Shown in pieces: positions 42,480 through 51,530 of a stretch of 64,000 nt of DNA (positions within the stretch are counted from its first letter, which is position 1; each line of letters opens with the position of its first letter). Position numbers and translations under genes: made by a program. The notes beneath the pieces were generated by a model. It ran no database searches. It saw only the letters and a program-made list of their open reading frames with translations, and was not told the DNA's origin. This stretch comes from Neobacillus sp. DY30 (GTDB lineage: Bacteria; Bacillota; Bacilli; Bacillales; Cytobacillaceae), in the NCBI RefSeq assembly GCF_030123065.1, contig NZ_CP126093.1:5152001-5216000 (forward strand). The letters run 5' to 3'.

Positions 42480-43085
42480 ATGAATTTGATTCCTACAGTT
42501 ATTGAACAAACAAACCGCGGAGAAAGAGCCTATGACATTTATTCTCGTCTCTTAAAAGACCGTATTATTATGCTGGGCAGCGGGATTGATGATCATGTTG
42601 CGAACAGCATTGTGGCACAATTACTATTCCTAGAAGCTGAAAACCCTGAAAAGGATATATCCATCTATATCAACAGCCCTGGCGGCAGTATTACTGCTGG
42701 TATGGCCATTTATGACACCATGCAGTTCATTAAGCCAGATGTGCAAACGATTTGTATCGGTATGGCTGCTTCTATGGGCGCATTCTTACTTGCAGCAGGT
42801 ACAAAAGGTAAGCGTTATGCCCTGCCAAATGCAGAAGTAATGATTCATCAGCCATTAGGCGGCGCACAAGGGCAGGCAACTGAAATTGAGATTGCAGCTA
42901 AGCGAATTCTATTCCTTCGTGAAAAATTGAATGGAATCTTAGCAGAGCGCACTGGCCAGCCGATGGAAGTCATCCAAAAGGACACTGACCGCGATAACTT
43001 TATGACAGCTGATAGAGCGAAAGAATATGGCTTAGTTGACCATATCATTACTCGAAATATTATTGAAGAAAAGAAAAACAAATAA
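42480..43085 (+). CDS. clpP: ATP-dependent Clp protease proteolytic subunit
   Basis: Serine protease barrel that works with ClpC, ClpX and ClpE; 201 residues. Catalytic Ser in GMAASMGAFLL, His in EVMIHQPLGG, Asp in DTDRDNFMT. The N-terminal MNLIPTVIEQTNRGERAYDIYS matches B. subtilis closely. ATG at 42480 has AAAGGAGGAAG; the frame extends 25 codons into the promoter, which is not coding. Confidence 0.97.
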   Translation: MNLIPTVIEQTNRGERAYDIYSRLLKDRIIMLGSGIDDHVANSIVAQLLFLEAENPEKDISIYINSPGGSITAGMAIYDTMQFIKPDVQTICIGMAASMGAFLLAAGTKGKRYALPNAEVMIHQPLGGAQGQATEIEIAAKRILFLREKLNGILAERTGQPMEVIQKDTDRDNFMTADRAKEYGLVDHIITRNIIEEKKNK

Positions 43086-43098
43086 GATACGATAAAAC

Positions 43099-43121
43099 AG
43101 CCGGTGCGAGCCGGCTGTTTT
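43099..43121 (+). terminator. Terminator of clpP
   Basis: CAGCCGGTGCGAGCCGGCTG then TTTTTT, directly downstream of clpP. Confidence 0.75.
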
Positions 43122-43169
43122 TTACATAAAAAGAGTTTGGCCATATTTTAAGGTCAAACTCTTTTTATT

Positions 43170-43427
43170 TTAATGTTCATTTTGAACAAAATTAGACAAA
43201 GCATCAATTGCTTTTTCTTCGTCATCACCGTCAGCGACAATATTAACTAACACTCCTGAACCGACAGCTAAGCTCATAAGCCCCATAATGCTTTTCGCAT
43301 TTACTTTTTTTCCATCCTTCTCTAAAAAAATATCCGATGAAAAACGGTTTGCCTCCTGAACAAACAGTGCTGCTGGTCGTGCCTGAAGACCTGTTTTTAA
43401 TTTAACTTCTACCTGTTTCTCTACCAT
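43170..43427 (-). CDS. crh: HPr-like protein Crh
   Basis: Catabolite-repression HPr, 85 residues. The phosphorelay His of HPr is replaced by Gln (TGLQARPAALF), while the regulatory Ser site (NAKSIMGLMSL) is kept, which defines Crh. HPrK phosphorylates that Ser and Crh-P assists CcpA; its partner hprK is in this same window. Last gene of the yvcI-rapZ-yvcK-whiA-crh operon. Confidence 0.95.
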   Translation of the reverse strand: MVEKQVEVKLKTGLQARPAALFVQEANRFSSDIFLEKDGKKVNAKSIMGLMSLAVGSGVLVNIVADGDDEEKAIDALSNFVQNEH

Positions 43428-43454
43428 TACAAAAATCCTCCTTGTGTTTTCCCT

Positions 43455-44405
43455 CTATTTTCTTGGAGCCAATTCACCCATCCGTAATTTTTCTGCAATT
43501 TCATCTATTTTTCTTAATCGATGATTAATTCCTGACTTACTAATTGTACCACCGGAAACCATTTCCCCTAGCTCCTTTAAGGTTACATCCGTATAGTGGA
43601 GCCGGAGTTCTGCAATTTCTCTTAACTTTTCTGGTAAAATGTGCAATCCAACCGTATCGTTAATATACCTTATATTTTCAACCTGCCGGATAGAAGCACC
43701 AATTGTCTTATTTAAGTTCGCAGTTTCACAATTAACTAAACGATTTACAGAATTCCGCATATCTCTTACAATCCGCACATCTTCAAAGCGAAGAAGAGCA
43801 TTAACGGCACCAATAATATTTAAATACTCGGTTATTTTTTCTGCTTCTTTTAAGTAAGTAATATAGCCTTTTTTTCGCTCAAGTGTCTTGCTATTCAGAT
43901 CAAATTTATTCATTAGTTCACACAGGGAATCATTATGTTCCTTGTATAGTGAAGCAATTTCCAAATGATATGATGACGTTTCCGGATTATTTACGGAGCC
44001 TCCAGCCAGAAACGCTCCCCGTAAATAAGAACGCCTGCAACATTTCTTTTTCACAAGATCACTATCTATGTCATGGATGAAGGTAAATCCTTCACCAAGG
44101 ATTTTCATATCCTCTAGTATTTCCTTAGCCTGCTGTGACAAACGGACAATATAAACATTATTCTTTTTTAATCTCATTTTTTTTCGAACAAGCAGTTCTA
44201 CGGGAACATCATAGCTCTTTTTAATTAACGTATAAATCCTTCGAGCAATGGCTGCATTTTCAGTCTGAATATCAACAACTAACTTACGGTTTGAAAATGA
44301 CATCGACCCATTCATTCGGATGAGTGCGGAAAGTTCCGCTTGTGTGCAGCATTGCTTTATTTCTAAATTCGTTAATTCTTTTTTCGTTTCCGAAGCGAAA
44401 GACAT
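43455..44405 (-). CDS. whiA: DNA-binding protein WhiA
   Basis: 316 residues with an N-terminal LAGLIDADG-type fold (FLAGGSVNNPETSSYHLEI) and a C-terminal HTH (LKELGEMVSGGTISKSGINHRLRKI). In Bacillus it affects cell division and chromosome segregation. GGGGGTGAAGGG site before ATG. Confidence 0.96.
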   Translation of the reverse strand: MSFASETKKELTNLEIKQCCTQAELSALIRMNGSMSFSNRKLVVDIQTENAAIARRIYTLIKKSYDVPVELLVRKKMRLKKNNVYIVRLSQQAKEILEDMKILGEGFTFIHDIDSDLVKKKCCRRSYLRGAFLAGGSVNNPETSSYHLEIASLYKEHNDSLCELMNKFDLNSKTLERKKGYITYLKEAEKITEYLNIIGAVNALLRFEDVRIVRDMRNSVNRLVNCETANLNKTIGASIRQVENIRYINDTVGLHILPEKLREIAELRLHYTDVTLKELGEMVSGGTISKSGINHRLRKIDEIAEKLRMGELAPRK

Positions 44406-44437
44406 CCCTTCACCCCCTTTTGCACGTGCATTAGTAT

Positions 44438-45421
44438 TTACGCTTTATATCGCTGTTTGGTTTCACTTATTAGAATATTATATAATATTTTTGCTACTTT
44501 TTTCGGATCATGGCGCAAAACGCCAGTTTCTTGTACAGCTATATCCGCATGAACCACTTCAAGTCCAAGCTCAGAGATGCGTTCCAAATCATAATGAACT
44601 GGATCAGCAAGCTCTTCATTATACCGGAGCTGGATGTCTTCAGGAATTTCTTTATCATTTACTAATATCGTATCCATGAAAGCACAGGTCATATGATCAT
44701 AAATGGCTTTAATATGGTCACTCGCTGTGTATCCATGTGTCTCACCAGCTTGTGTCATTAAATTGCATATATACACCTTTTTAGCGTGAGAACGGCAAAT
44801 TTCTTCACCTAGTTTTGGTACAAGCAGATTCGGTAAGACACTGGTATATAAACTTCCAGGTCCGATAATAATTAAATCCGCTTGTCTAATGGCTTGGATG
44901 GATTCTGGCAAAGGAGTGATAATCTCTGGTGTTAAAAAAACCTTTTTTATTTTTTTGCCTGAGTAAGGAATTTTGGATTCACCTGATACGACTGAACCAT
45001 CCTCCATTTCTGCATGAAGCACAACACTTTGATTGGCTGCAGGCAGAACCTTACCGCGAACATTTAACACCTTACTCATTTCTTGAATGGCGTGAACAAA
45101 GTTTCCGGTAATTGATGTCATGGCTGCCAGTATTAAATTACCAAGTGAATGCCCAGATAACTCATTGGAGGTCTTAAAACGATGTTGAAACATCTCCTCC
45201 ACAAGCGGTTCAACATCGGATAGTGCAGCTAATACATTTCGGATATCCCCAGGCGGCGGGATTTGCAGGTCATCTCTAAGCCTGCCTGAACTGCCGCCAT
45301 CATCCGCAACCGTTACAATGGCGGTAATATCAACCGGATATTGTTTTAATCCTCGTAATAAAACCGGCAATCCTGTTCCACCGCCAATGATGACGATTCT
45401 TGGCTGTCCTAAGTCCTTCAT
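44438..45421 (-). CDS. yvcK: Gluconeogenesis factor YvcK (CofD-like)
   Basis: 327 residues with a nucleotide-sugar-binding Rossmann fold: IGGGTGLPVLLRGLK, VADDGGSSGRLR and GPGSLYTSVLPNLLV. Needed for growth on gluconeogenic carbon and for wall synthesis, probably by binding UDP-sugars. Its ATG overlaps the rapZ stop (ATGA). Confidence 0.95.
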   Translation of the reverse strand: MKDLGQPRIVIIGGGTGLPVLLRGLKQYPVDITAIVTVADDGGSSGRLRDDLQIPPPGDIRNVLAALSDVEPLVEEMFQHRFKTSNELSGHSLGNLILAAMTSITGNFVHAIQEMSKVLNVRGKVLPAANQSVVLHAEMEDGSVVSGESKIPYSGKKIKKVFLTPEIITPLPESIQAIRQADLIIIGPGSLYTSVLPNLLVPKLGEEICRSHAKKVYICNLMTQAGETHGYTASDHIKAIYDHMTCAFMDTILVNDKEIPEDIQLRYNEELADPVHYDLERISELGLEVVHADIAVQETGVLRHDPKKVAKILYNILISETKQRYKA

Positions 45422-46311
45422 GTCGTCTGTTCCTTTCTCCTCTCAATGTCACGGTGTGAAACGAATGTCTTGTAATCTTTTTCAAAGTATTTAGCAAGAT
45501 ATTCTGCCAGAGTTACGGAGCGATGCTGTCCTCCTGTACAGCCTATTGCAATCACAAGCTGTGCTTTTCCTTCCCGCTTATAATGCGGAAGCATAAAGCT
45601 TAGTAAATCTGTAACCTTTTCTAGAAATTTATGCGTTTCGTTCCATTTTAAAACATAACTTGAAACTTCTTGATCTAATCCTGTTTTAGGCCTCATGTGA
45701 TCGATATAATGCGGGTTAGGCAGGAAACGCACATCAAAAACGAGGTCTGCGTCAATTGGAATTCCATGTTTAAATCCGAAGGACATGACATTTACAGTAA
45801 AAATTGATTTTTTATTCGTAGTAAATTCCGTTATAATTTTTTCGCGTAATTCACGCGGTTTCATTTGGGAAGTGTTGTAAATAACCTGGGCCCTGCCCTT
45901 TAATTCATCAAGCAATTCCCTCTCCAATTTGATTCCTTCCAGCGGCAGTCCAGATTGTGCCAAAGGATGAAATCTTCTTGTTTCTTTATATCTTCGTACT
46001 AAAGTAGCATCGTCTGCATCTAAAAACAGGATTTGCGGGCTCACCCATGAGGTTTCTGCAAGGTCATCAAGCGCTTTAAACAAATGGTCAAAGAACTCTC
46101 TTCCCCTTAAATCCATCACCAATGCTACTTTATTCATTTTATTCCCAGATTCCTTCATAAGTTCAAGGAATTTTGGAAGCAGAGTCGGCGGTAAATTATC
46201 TACACAGAAAAAACCTAAATCCTCTAGACTTTGGATTGCAACCGTTTTTCCGGCTCCAGACATCCCCGTAATAATGACCATTTGTGTTTCATTTGTTGAC
46301 CCGGTACTCAT
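45418..46311 (-). CDS. rapZ: RNase adapter / GTPase RapZ (YvcJ)
   Basis: P-loop protein, 297 residues. Walker A TGMSGAGKT near 15-23, Walker B-like VALVMDLRG, and the C-terminal GCTGGQHRSVTLAEYLA domain that in other bacteria senses glucosamine-6-phosphate or binds RNA. GAGGGGG upstream. Middle of the operon. Confidence 0.95.
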   Translation of the reverse strand: MSTGSTNETQMVIITGMSGAGKTVAIQSLEDLGFFCVDNLPPTLLPKFLELMKESGNKMNKVALVMDLRGREFFDHLFKALDDLAETSWVSPQILFLDADDATLVRRYKETRRFHPLAQSGLPLEGIKLERELLDELKGRAQVIYNTSQMKPRELREKIITEFTTNKKSIFTVNVMSFGFKHGIPIDADLVFDVRFLPNPHYIDHMRPKTGLDQEVSSYVLKWNETHKFLEKVTDLLSFMLPHYKREGKAQLVIAIGCTGGQHRSVTLAEYLAKYFEKDYKTFVSHRDIERRKEQTT

Positions 46312-46328
46312 TTATTTTCCCCCTCCTA

Positions 46329-46787
46329 TTAACTTGGATCTAATCGATAACTGATTAGTTGAAAGTCCTTGGTATATGTAAAAGTACCATAAATAATTCC
46401 ATTTCCATGTATCATGTAATCAATAATATGATAGTCTCCGGCCGCCATTGGCAGGTTTTTAAGTTGATCAAGCTGCTGCCATTCAAGCTTTCCTTCATCC
46501 GATTCGTCAAAACGCATCCCATCAGAATCGGTTGCAAAAAAGGTAAACATCATCCACTCAGATAGAACCTGATCATTTTCTTTTATAATGAATGTAAAAA
46601 TCCCCTTCAATTGTGGATTTTTTAAGTAAATTCCAGTTTCCTCCCGGTACTCACGAATACACGAATCTCTAACTGACTCGCCAGGCTCCATCTTGCCACC
46701 CGGTGCTACCCACCAGCCGCGGCGCGGTTTCTTCAACATTAATACTTGATTATCTCTAATTAATACACAATTGGTGACACGCTGCAC
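46329..46787 (-). CDS. yvcI: NUDIX hydrolase (YvcI)
   Basis: NUDIX pyrophosphohydrolase, 152 residues. Nudix box GGKMEPGESVRDSCIREYREETGI, quoted in parts: GGKMEPGES and REYREETG. First gene of the operon. Start is GTG at 46787 with GAGGG 8 nt upstream; an earlier in-frame GTG lies inside that site. Substrate not known; older annotation as 8-oxo-dGTPase is not proven. Confidence 0.9.
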   Translation of the reverse strand: MQRVTNCVLIRDNQVLMLKKPRRGWWVAPGGKMEPGESVRDSCIREYREETGIYLKNPQLKGIFTFIIKENDQVLSEWMMFTFFATDSDGMRFDESDEGKLEWQQLDQLKNLPMAAGDYHIIDYMIHGNGIIYGTFTYTKDFQLISYRLDPS

Positions 46788-47171
46788 AACAAACACCCTC
46801 TAACAAGAAAAGCGAAAGCCCCTAGCTGGGCTAGACATTTCTCAAAGTTAAATATTTCTTTCTCATTTAATAATAAAGCTGTTCAATAGTAAAATAGCGT
46901 AGATTTATTCTTCTTATTATACTCTTTTTGGTAAGCGGTCACAAACAAATCAAATTTCTTTATTCTGTTAAAAATATGTAAAGCAGAAAAATGGAAATTC
47001 TCCTGCCGGTGTTGCAGCTATACAAAAAAAAATAGCACAGGCGTTTTCTGCCTGTGCACCAAGTGAATATTTTAAAGGGGGTCAATTCTTATAATCATTG
47101 TACCTTATTAATATTTCACCACTGTTACAAGAGAATTAAAACGGAGTTACGATTATGAAGAAAATGTAAAT
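46788..47171. other. Intergenic region, 384 bp
   Basis: Promoter region of yvcI (minus-strand TATAAT near 46916) and the trxB terminator at 47035-47057. No coding sequence is supported. Confidence 0.6.
47024..47057 (-). terminator. Terminator of trxB
   Basis: Minus-strand GCACAGGC-agaaaac-GCCTGTGC followed by TATTTTTTTTT, about 115 nt past the stop. Confidence 0.8.
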
Positions 47172-48122
47172 TTACTTCTTAATTTTCAATTCCTCTTTCA
47201 GTTCCTCTACATAGTGCTGCACACTCTGTGCAGCGATGCTGCCATCACCAGTAGCTGTAACAATTTGTCTTAGTGTTTTCTCGCGAATATCTCCTGCTGC
47301 AAAGATTCCTGGTACTTTTGTTTCCATTCGCTCGTTTGTCTCGATATAGCCGTTTTCATTTGTAATCCCTAAGTTTGTAAATGGTTTAGAGAGTGGAATC
47401 ATTCCAATATAAATGAAAACACCGTCTGCAGGCAGCTCCTGTTCTTCTCCTGTTTGCGTAGAAACAAGTGTAACGCTTCCCACTTTTCCTTCTTTATCAT
47501 TAATCGATTTAATCGTGTGATTCCAAATGAAGTCAACCTTTTCATTGGCAAAAGCTCGATCTTGGAGAATTTTCTGTGCACGCAGTTCATCACGGCGATG
47601 CACAATCGTTACCTTAGATGCGAAACGAGTTAAGTAAACTCCTTCCTCAACTGCAGAGTCTCCGCCGCCAATGACGTACAATTCTTTTCCTTTAAAAAAC
47701 GCCCCATCACAAACTGCACAATAAGATACGCCGCGGCCGCTAAGTTCCTTCTCACCGGGTACGCCTACTTTTTTATATTCAGCACCTGCTGAAATAATAA
47801 CTGAATAGGCTTTGTATTGCTTTGAGCCAGCAACAACGGTTTTCACATCACCATTATCAATAATTTCTTTAATATCTCCATATGCATATTCTGCACCGAA
47901 CTTTTTCGCATGCTCAAACATTTTTGTTGATAAATCTGGCCCTAGAATGCTTTCAAAACCAGGATAGTTTTCAACATCCTCCGTGTTTGCCATTTGACCA
48001 CCAGGCATACCACGTTCAATCATAAGTGTAGAAAGATTTGCACGTGATGTATAAACAGCAGCTGTCATTCCAGCAGGACCAGCACCAGCGATAATCACAT
48101 CATAGATTTTTTCCTCAGACAT
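47172..48122 (-). CDS. trxB: Thioredoxin reductase
   Basis: NADPH-dependent FAD enzyme that reduces thioredoxin, 316 residues. FAD loop GAGPAGMTAAVYT, redox CAVCDGAFF (CxxC), NADPH loop GGGDSAVEEG and a C-terminal GIFAAGDIREK. ATG at 48122 has AAGGGAG; the 51 codons upstream in frame belong to a repeat element. Confidence 0.97.
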   Translation of the reverse strand: MSEEKIYDVIIAGAGPAGMTAAVYTSRANLSTLMIERGMPGGQMANTEDVENYPGFESILGPDLSTKMFEHAKKFGAEYAYGDIKEIIDNGDVKTVVAGSKQYKAYSVIISAGAEYKKVGVPGEKELSGRGVSYCAVCDGAFFKGKELYVIGGGDSAVEEGVYLTRFASKVTIVHRRDELRAQKILQDRAFANEKVDFIWNHTIKSINDKEGKVGSVTLVSTQTGEEQELPADGVFIYIGMIPLSKPFTNLGITNENGYIETNERMETKVPGIFAAGDIREKTLRQIVTATGDGSIAAQSVQHYVEELKEELKIKK

Positions 48123-48143
48123 GTTCGTCACTCCCTTATTTAA

Positions 48144-48382
48144 AAGCGGAAGCGCCTTGCACAGGGGCGACAGGCATAAGACAAGCCGGCATGAAGGTTC
48201 GCTTTTTAACCTTCTTGACGGATTGTCAGAAATGTGGAGGCGACTGTCCTGGGACGAAGGAATAAGACGAACCATGAAAGAAGGCGCTTTTTGCCTTCTT
48301 CATGGGGTGGCTTATTCCTCGAGTCCCAAGGAGCCGCAACTAGACAAGCTTATGACCCCGAGCCCCTAGGCGCTGCAGCTAG
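48144..48382. repeat. Nested palindromic repeat element upstream of trxB
   Basis: Two imperfect palindromes, one inside the other. The outer arms start GCGGAAGCGCCTTG at 48146 and end near 48382, with GGCATAAG (left) facing CTTATGACCCC (right). The inner element, about 48232-48345, has arms around GGACGAAGGAATAAG and CTTATTCCTCGAGTCCC with a GAAGGCGCTTTTTGCCTTC core. GC-rich against AT-rich surroundings. It occupies the 343-bp gap and separates trxB from the TPR gene. Confidence 0.85.
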
Positions 48383-48398
48383 ATATAAATATAAAAAA

Positions 48399-48437
48399 AT
48401 ACGATTAAGTTTAGTATTACCTACTTAATCGTATTAA
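48399..48437 (-). terminator. Terminator of the TPR gene
   Basis: Minus-strand AATACGATTAAGT / ACTTAATCGTATT followed by TTTTTATA. Confidence 0.85.
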
Positions 48438-48465
48438 ACAATTGCATTGAAGTCCATTTATCTGC

Positions 48466-49959
48466 TTAATTTAGATGTTGAGTTACAATTTTCACATATT
48501 TGCCAATGGTTGCCGGTGAGATATCGTACCGTTTGGCAATTTCTTGCTGTGATACTTTTTCATTGCTTGCCTTGTACCAGACATATTCCATTGCACCTGC
48601 CCAAGCCCGCTTGTTGTTCAAGTTAATCTCTGACTTAGACAATTCTACAAACACGGAAAACCACATTAAATATAAACCTGATTCAACCGTTCCGATTGGC
48701 TGATGTTTTTCATATAGGACCTCGGCAATTTCCTGTGCATCGAGTATCGCTGAAGGAGTACCTGATTTTATTAAAGAAACATAACTTTTTTCTAATGTTG
48801 TAAGCTTTTGATTTTGATAAAAACGTTTGGAAGTAAAGATTTCTTCTGTTTTACCAGAGACAGAAGCCAGGAATAAAGCAAATAATCGCTCTTCCATGTA
48901 ATCACTTTCTAGTTTTTGAAAAATAGATCCCGAATGATCCTCGAACCCATTTGCAATTGGTTTTTCCACATTCCATGGTTCAAACCCTTCCTTATCAGGG
49001 GTATGCTCAAGGACAACCTTCCAAATGCTTTTTGCAAAGTTTTCTCGTCCTGTAAAATAAGCTGAGTAGGCTAACCAATAGTAAAATGGACCGTCGCCTT
49101 CAAAACCTTTTTTTTGCAGCTTTTTCAGCCAAAAATAGGCTGGTTCATACTCACCAATTAAGGCAAAGGTTGCACCTAATTTAAATTGATGATCAATAAG
49201 CATAGGCTGAATTTTCTTTAACGATTCCATTAAACGTGTGACAGCTTTAGTTTTACCCTGATAATGGGCAAACACTAGCCTATTACACAACGCATGAAGA
49301 TTTCCTGGATTTCTTTCTAACACATCATCAAGAATGGATTCTGCTTTTTTTGTTTTGCCTAAGTAAAAATAAGCAAGAGCTAAATTATTATAGGCAGACC
49401 AATATTCAGGATATGCTTCCACAACATCGTTTAACAGTTCAATCGCTTTTGGAAAATAACCTGATTCCAATAAATCACGAGCCTGTTCCTGCTTAATGAT
49501 AAGATCGTCCTGTTCATAAAGCTCATCTTCTAACCCCTCTGCCTCAAACGATAACAGCTCTAGAAGGTCTTGTGTATCTTCAATAAAATCACCATTTGGA
49601 TCCAATTCTAAATACAAATTTGCGTGATGATATGCATCTTTAAATAAACCCATATGAGCATAATTATTTGCTAAAAAATAATGACATTCTGCCATATCTT
49701 CATCAAGATCTTCAAGGATTAAATGCAAGAGTCGATTAGAATTTTCAAACTCACCAAGTTCCGTTGAAACTATGGCAAGCTGACAGGTTATCATCGGTTC
49801 ACCCGGCTCCAGCTGCATCGCCCGCCCGAGATACTTTTTAGCTTTTTTAAAATCACGGCGATGGTATGCCTTAATACCCTTCGTGAAATAATATTCCCCA
49901 GTCGGAACAAATGACAGGATCTTTCCCTTTTGAATTCTTGCTTTCGAATCTTTAACCAT
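48466..49959 (-). CDS. TPR-repeat protein with C-terminal HTH (YvcD-like)
   Basis: Cytosolic protein of 497 residues. TPR units at about 25-60, 65-125, 155-235 (PEYWSAYNNLALAYFYLGKT). At the C-terminus KVSQQEIAKRYDISPATIGKYVK is a helix-turn-helix. Matches YvcD in gene position between trxB and his. ATG at 49959 follows GGAGGTCTCC; the ATG inside that site was rejected. Function unknown; tetratricopeptides suggest protein scaffolding. Confidence 0.85.
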   Translation of the reverse strand: MVKDSKARIQKGKILSFVPTGEYYFTKGIKAYHRRDFKKAKKYLGRAMQLEPGEPMITCQLAIVSTELGEFENSNRLLHLILEDLDEDMAECHYFLANNYAHMGLFKDAYHHANLYLELDPNGDFIEDTQDLLELLSFEAEGLEDELYEQDDLIIKQEQARDLLESGYFPKAIELLNDVVEAYPEYWSAYNNLALAYFYLGKTKKAESILDDVLERNPGNLHALCNRLVFAHYQGKTKAVTRLMESLKKIQPMLIDHQFKLGATFALIGEYEPAYFWLKKLQKKGFEGDGPFYYWLAYSAYFTGRENFAKSIWKVVLEHTPDKEGFEPWNVEKPIANGFEDHSGSIFQKLESDYMEERLFALFLASVSGKTEEIFTSKRFYQNQKLTTLEKSYVSLIKSGTPSAILDAQEIAEVLYEKHQPIGTVESGLYLMWFSVFVELSKSEINLNNKRAWAGAMEYVWYKASNEKVSQQEIAKRYDISPATIGKYVKIVTQHLN

Positions 49960-50068
49960 GGAGACCTCCATCTATACAATAAACTAACTTATGTAGTATA
50001 CCACAACCAAAGCCCGTACGAGAAGGGTTAGAAGCAATTCCAGCACAATGGAAGATATTCCAAATATA

Positions 50069-50100
50069 CAAAAACACGCTGCATAACAGCGTGTTTTTGC
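50069..50100 (-). terminator. Terminator of the his operon
   Basis: AAAAACACGCTG / CAGCGTGTTTTT with a 5-nt loop, about 55 nt past hisIE. A second, longer hairpin lies between them. Confidence 0.8.
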
Positions 50101-50103
50101 ATA

Positions 50104-50143
50104 TTTGGTGCCTGTCACCGCAGCAGCGGTGACAGGCACCAAA
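50104..50143. repeat. Perfect 18-bp inverted repeat
   Basis: TTTGGTGCCTGTCACCGC, loop AGCA, GCGGTGACAGGCACCAAA. Forms a very stable hairpin 11 nt after the hisIE stop. It lacks a T-run of its own and looks like a repeated REP-type sequence. Confidence 0.9.
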
Positions 50144-50154
50144 GTGATTTCAAT

Positions 50155-50772
50155 TTATCTTTTATGTCTTTCTTCTAATGTTTTTAATACTTCTTTAAAT
50201 GGCAGGCCTTGTTCCACTAATAGTACTTGCAGGTGGTAGAGGAGGTCGGCGGCTTCCCATTTGAGTTCTTCTTTGTCGCGGTTTTTGGCGGCGATGATGA
50301 CTTCTGATGCCTCTTCACCGACCTTTTTCAGGATTTTATCGACGCCTTTTTCAAATAGATAGGTAGTATATGCTCCCTCTGGGCGTTCTTTTTCCCGTTC
50401 GATTATCAATTTCTCTAATGACTGCAAAATCTGGTAGTCTGCAAGACTAGAAGCAGCTCTTTCTGTAACAATACCTTCTGTGAAGCAGCTGACAGCTCCC
50501 GTATGGCAGGCTGGTCCTTTAGGCTGGACGAGAACAAGGACTGCATCCTGGTCACAGTCATATTTTACACTAATGACAGACTGAGTGTTACCGCTCGTTG
50601 CACCTTTATGCCATAACTCCTGTCGAGAACGGCTGTAGAACCAAGTTTCCCCCGTTTCCAGCGTTTTGGTCAGAGATTCCTGATTCATATATGCTAGCGT
50701 TAATACCTCTTTAGTGTCTGCATCCTGGACAATGGCAGGCACAAGTCCTTTTTCATCAAATCGAATATTCAT
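50155..50772 (-). CDS. hisI: Bifunctional phosphoribosyl-AMP cyclohydrolase / phosphoribosyl-ATP pyrophosphatase
   Basis: Steps 2 and 3 of histidine synthesis, 205 residues. HisI half: HKGATSGNTQSV and metal ligands DCDQDAVLV, CHTGAVSCF. HisE half: KKVGEEASEVIIAAKN. Fusion hisIE is normal. Last gene of the operon; 4-bp overlap with hisF. Confidence 0.97.
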   Translation of the reverse strand: MNIRFDEKGLVPAIVQDADTKEVLTLAYMNQESLTKTLETGETWFYSRSRQELWHKGATSGNTQSVISVKYDCDQDAVLVLVQPKGPACHTGAVSCFTEGIVTERAASSLADYQILQSLEKLIIEREKERPEGAYTTYLFEKGVDKILKKVGEEASEVIIAAKNRDKEELKWEAADLLYHLQVLLVEQGLPFKEVLKTLEERHKR

Positions 50773-51530
50773 CGCACCGTCACTCCTCTCTCTAGCAAAT
50801 AACTTTTTACTTCATGAACTGAAGTTTCTTTATAATGGAAGATAGAAGCTGCAAGCGCTGCGTCGGCCTTTCCATTTACAAACGCCTCCTCAAAATGAAC
50901 GGCGTTTCCAGCACCGCCTGAAGCAATCACCGGTATTGTTACTGCTTCACTGACTGCTGCAGTCAGCTTCAGGTCAAATCCATTTTTTTCGCCATCGCTA
51001 TCCATGCTTGTCAATAAAATTTCACCTGCACCTAATTCAGCTGCTTCTTTTGCCCACTCAATGACCTTTCGATCGGTTGGTGTCCTGCCGCCATGTGTAT
51101 ATACTCGCCATGTTCCAAGTTCTTCATCGTACTTCGCGTCGATGGCGACAACAATACACTGTGTCCCAAAGTAGCCGGCTCCCTCAGAAATAAGCTTAGG
51201 ATTCACTACAGCAGCCGTATTTAATGATACCTTGTCGGCTCCAGCACGGAGAATTCGTTTCATATCCTCCAAGGAATTAATTCCGCCTCCCACTGTAAAA
51301 GGAATGGCAAGCTCCGAAGCAACCGCCTTAACCACTTCTACCATAGTTTTCCGCCCTTCAACAGAGGCTGAAATATCAAGGAATACCAGTTCATCGGCTC
51401 CTTGTTCATCATAAAATCTGGCCAATTCCACAGGGTCTCCAGCATCACGGAGCTGAACAAACTGAATACCCTTCACAACTCTCCCTTCTTTTACATCAAG
51501 GCACGGGATGATTCGTTTTGTTAATGTCAT
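50769..51530 (-). CDS. hisF: Imidazole glycerol phosphate synthase, cyclase subunit HisF
   Basis: Beta/alpha barrel that joins ammonia from HisH to PRFAR, 253 residues. Catalytic Asp in IPCLDVKEGRVV, second Asp in VVAIDAK, phosphate sites GGGINSLEDM and ASGGAGN. Overlaps hisA by 4 bp. Confidence 0.97.
   Translation of the reverse strand: MTLTKRIIPCLDVKEGRVVKGIQFVQLRDAGDPVELARFYDEQGADELVFLDISASVEGRKTMVEVVKAVASELAIPFTVGGGINSLEDMKRILRAGADKVSLNTAAVVNPKLISEGAGYFGTQCIVVAIDAKYDEELGTWRVYTHGGRTPTDRKVIEWAKEAAELGAGEILLTSMDSDGEKNGFDLKLTAAVSEAVTIPVIASGGAGNAVHFEEAFVNGKADAALAASIFHYKETSVHEVKSYLLERGVTVR

Noticed and set aside
48123..48275. 51-residue extension of thioredoxin reductase
   Set aside because: It is encoded by the palindromic repeat; ATG at 48122 has a good site and gives the standard length.
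48144..48382. Riboswitch upstream of trxB
   Set aside because: The folding comes from repeated palindromes typical of dispersed elements and does not match a known riboswitch core.
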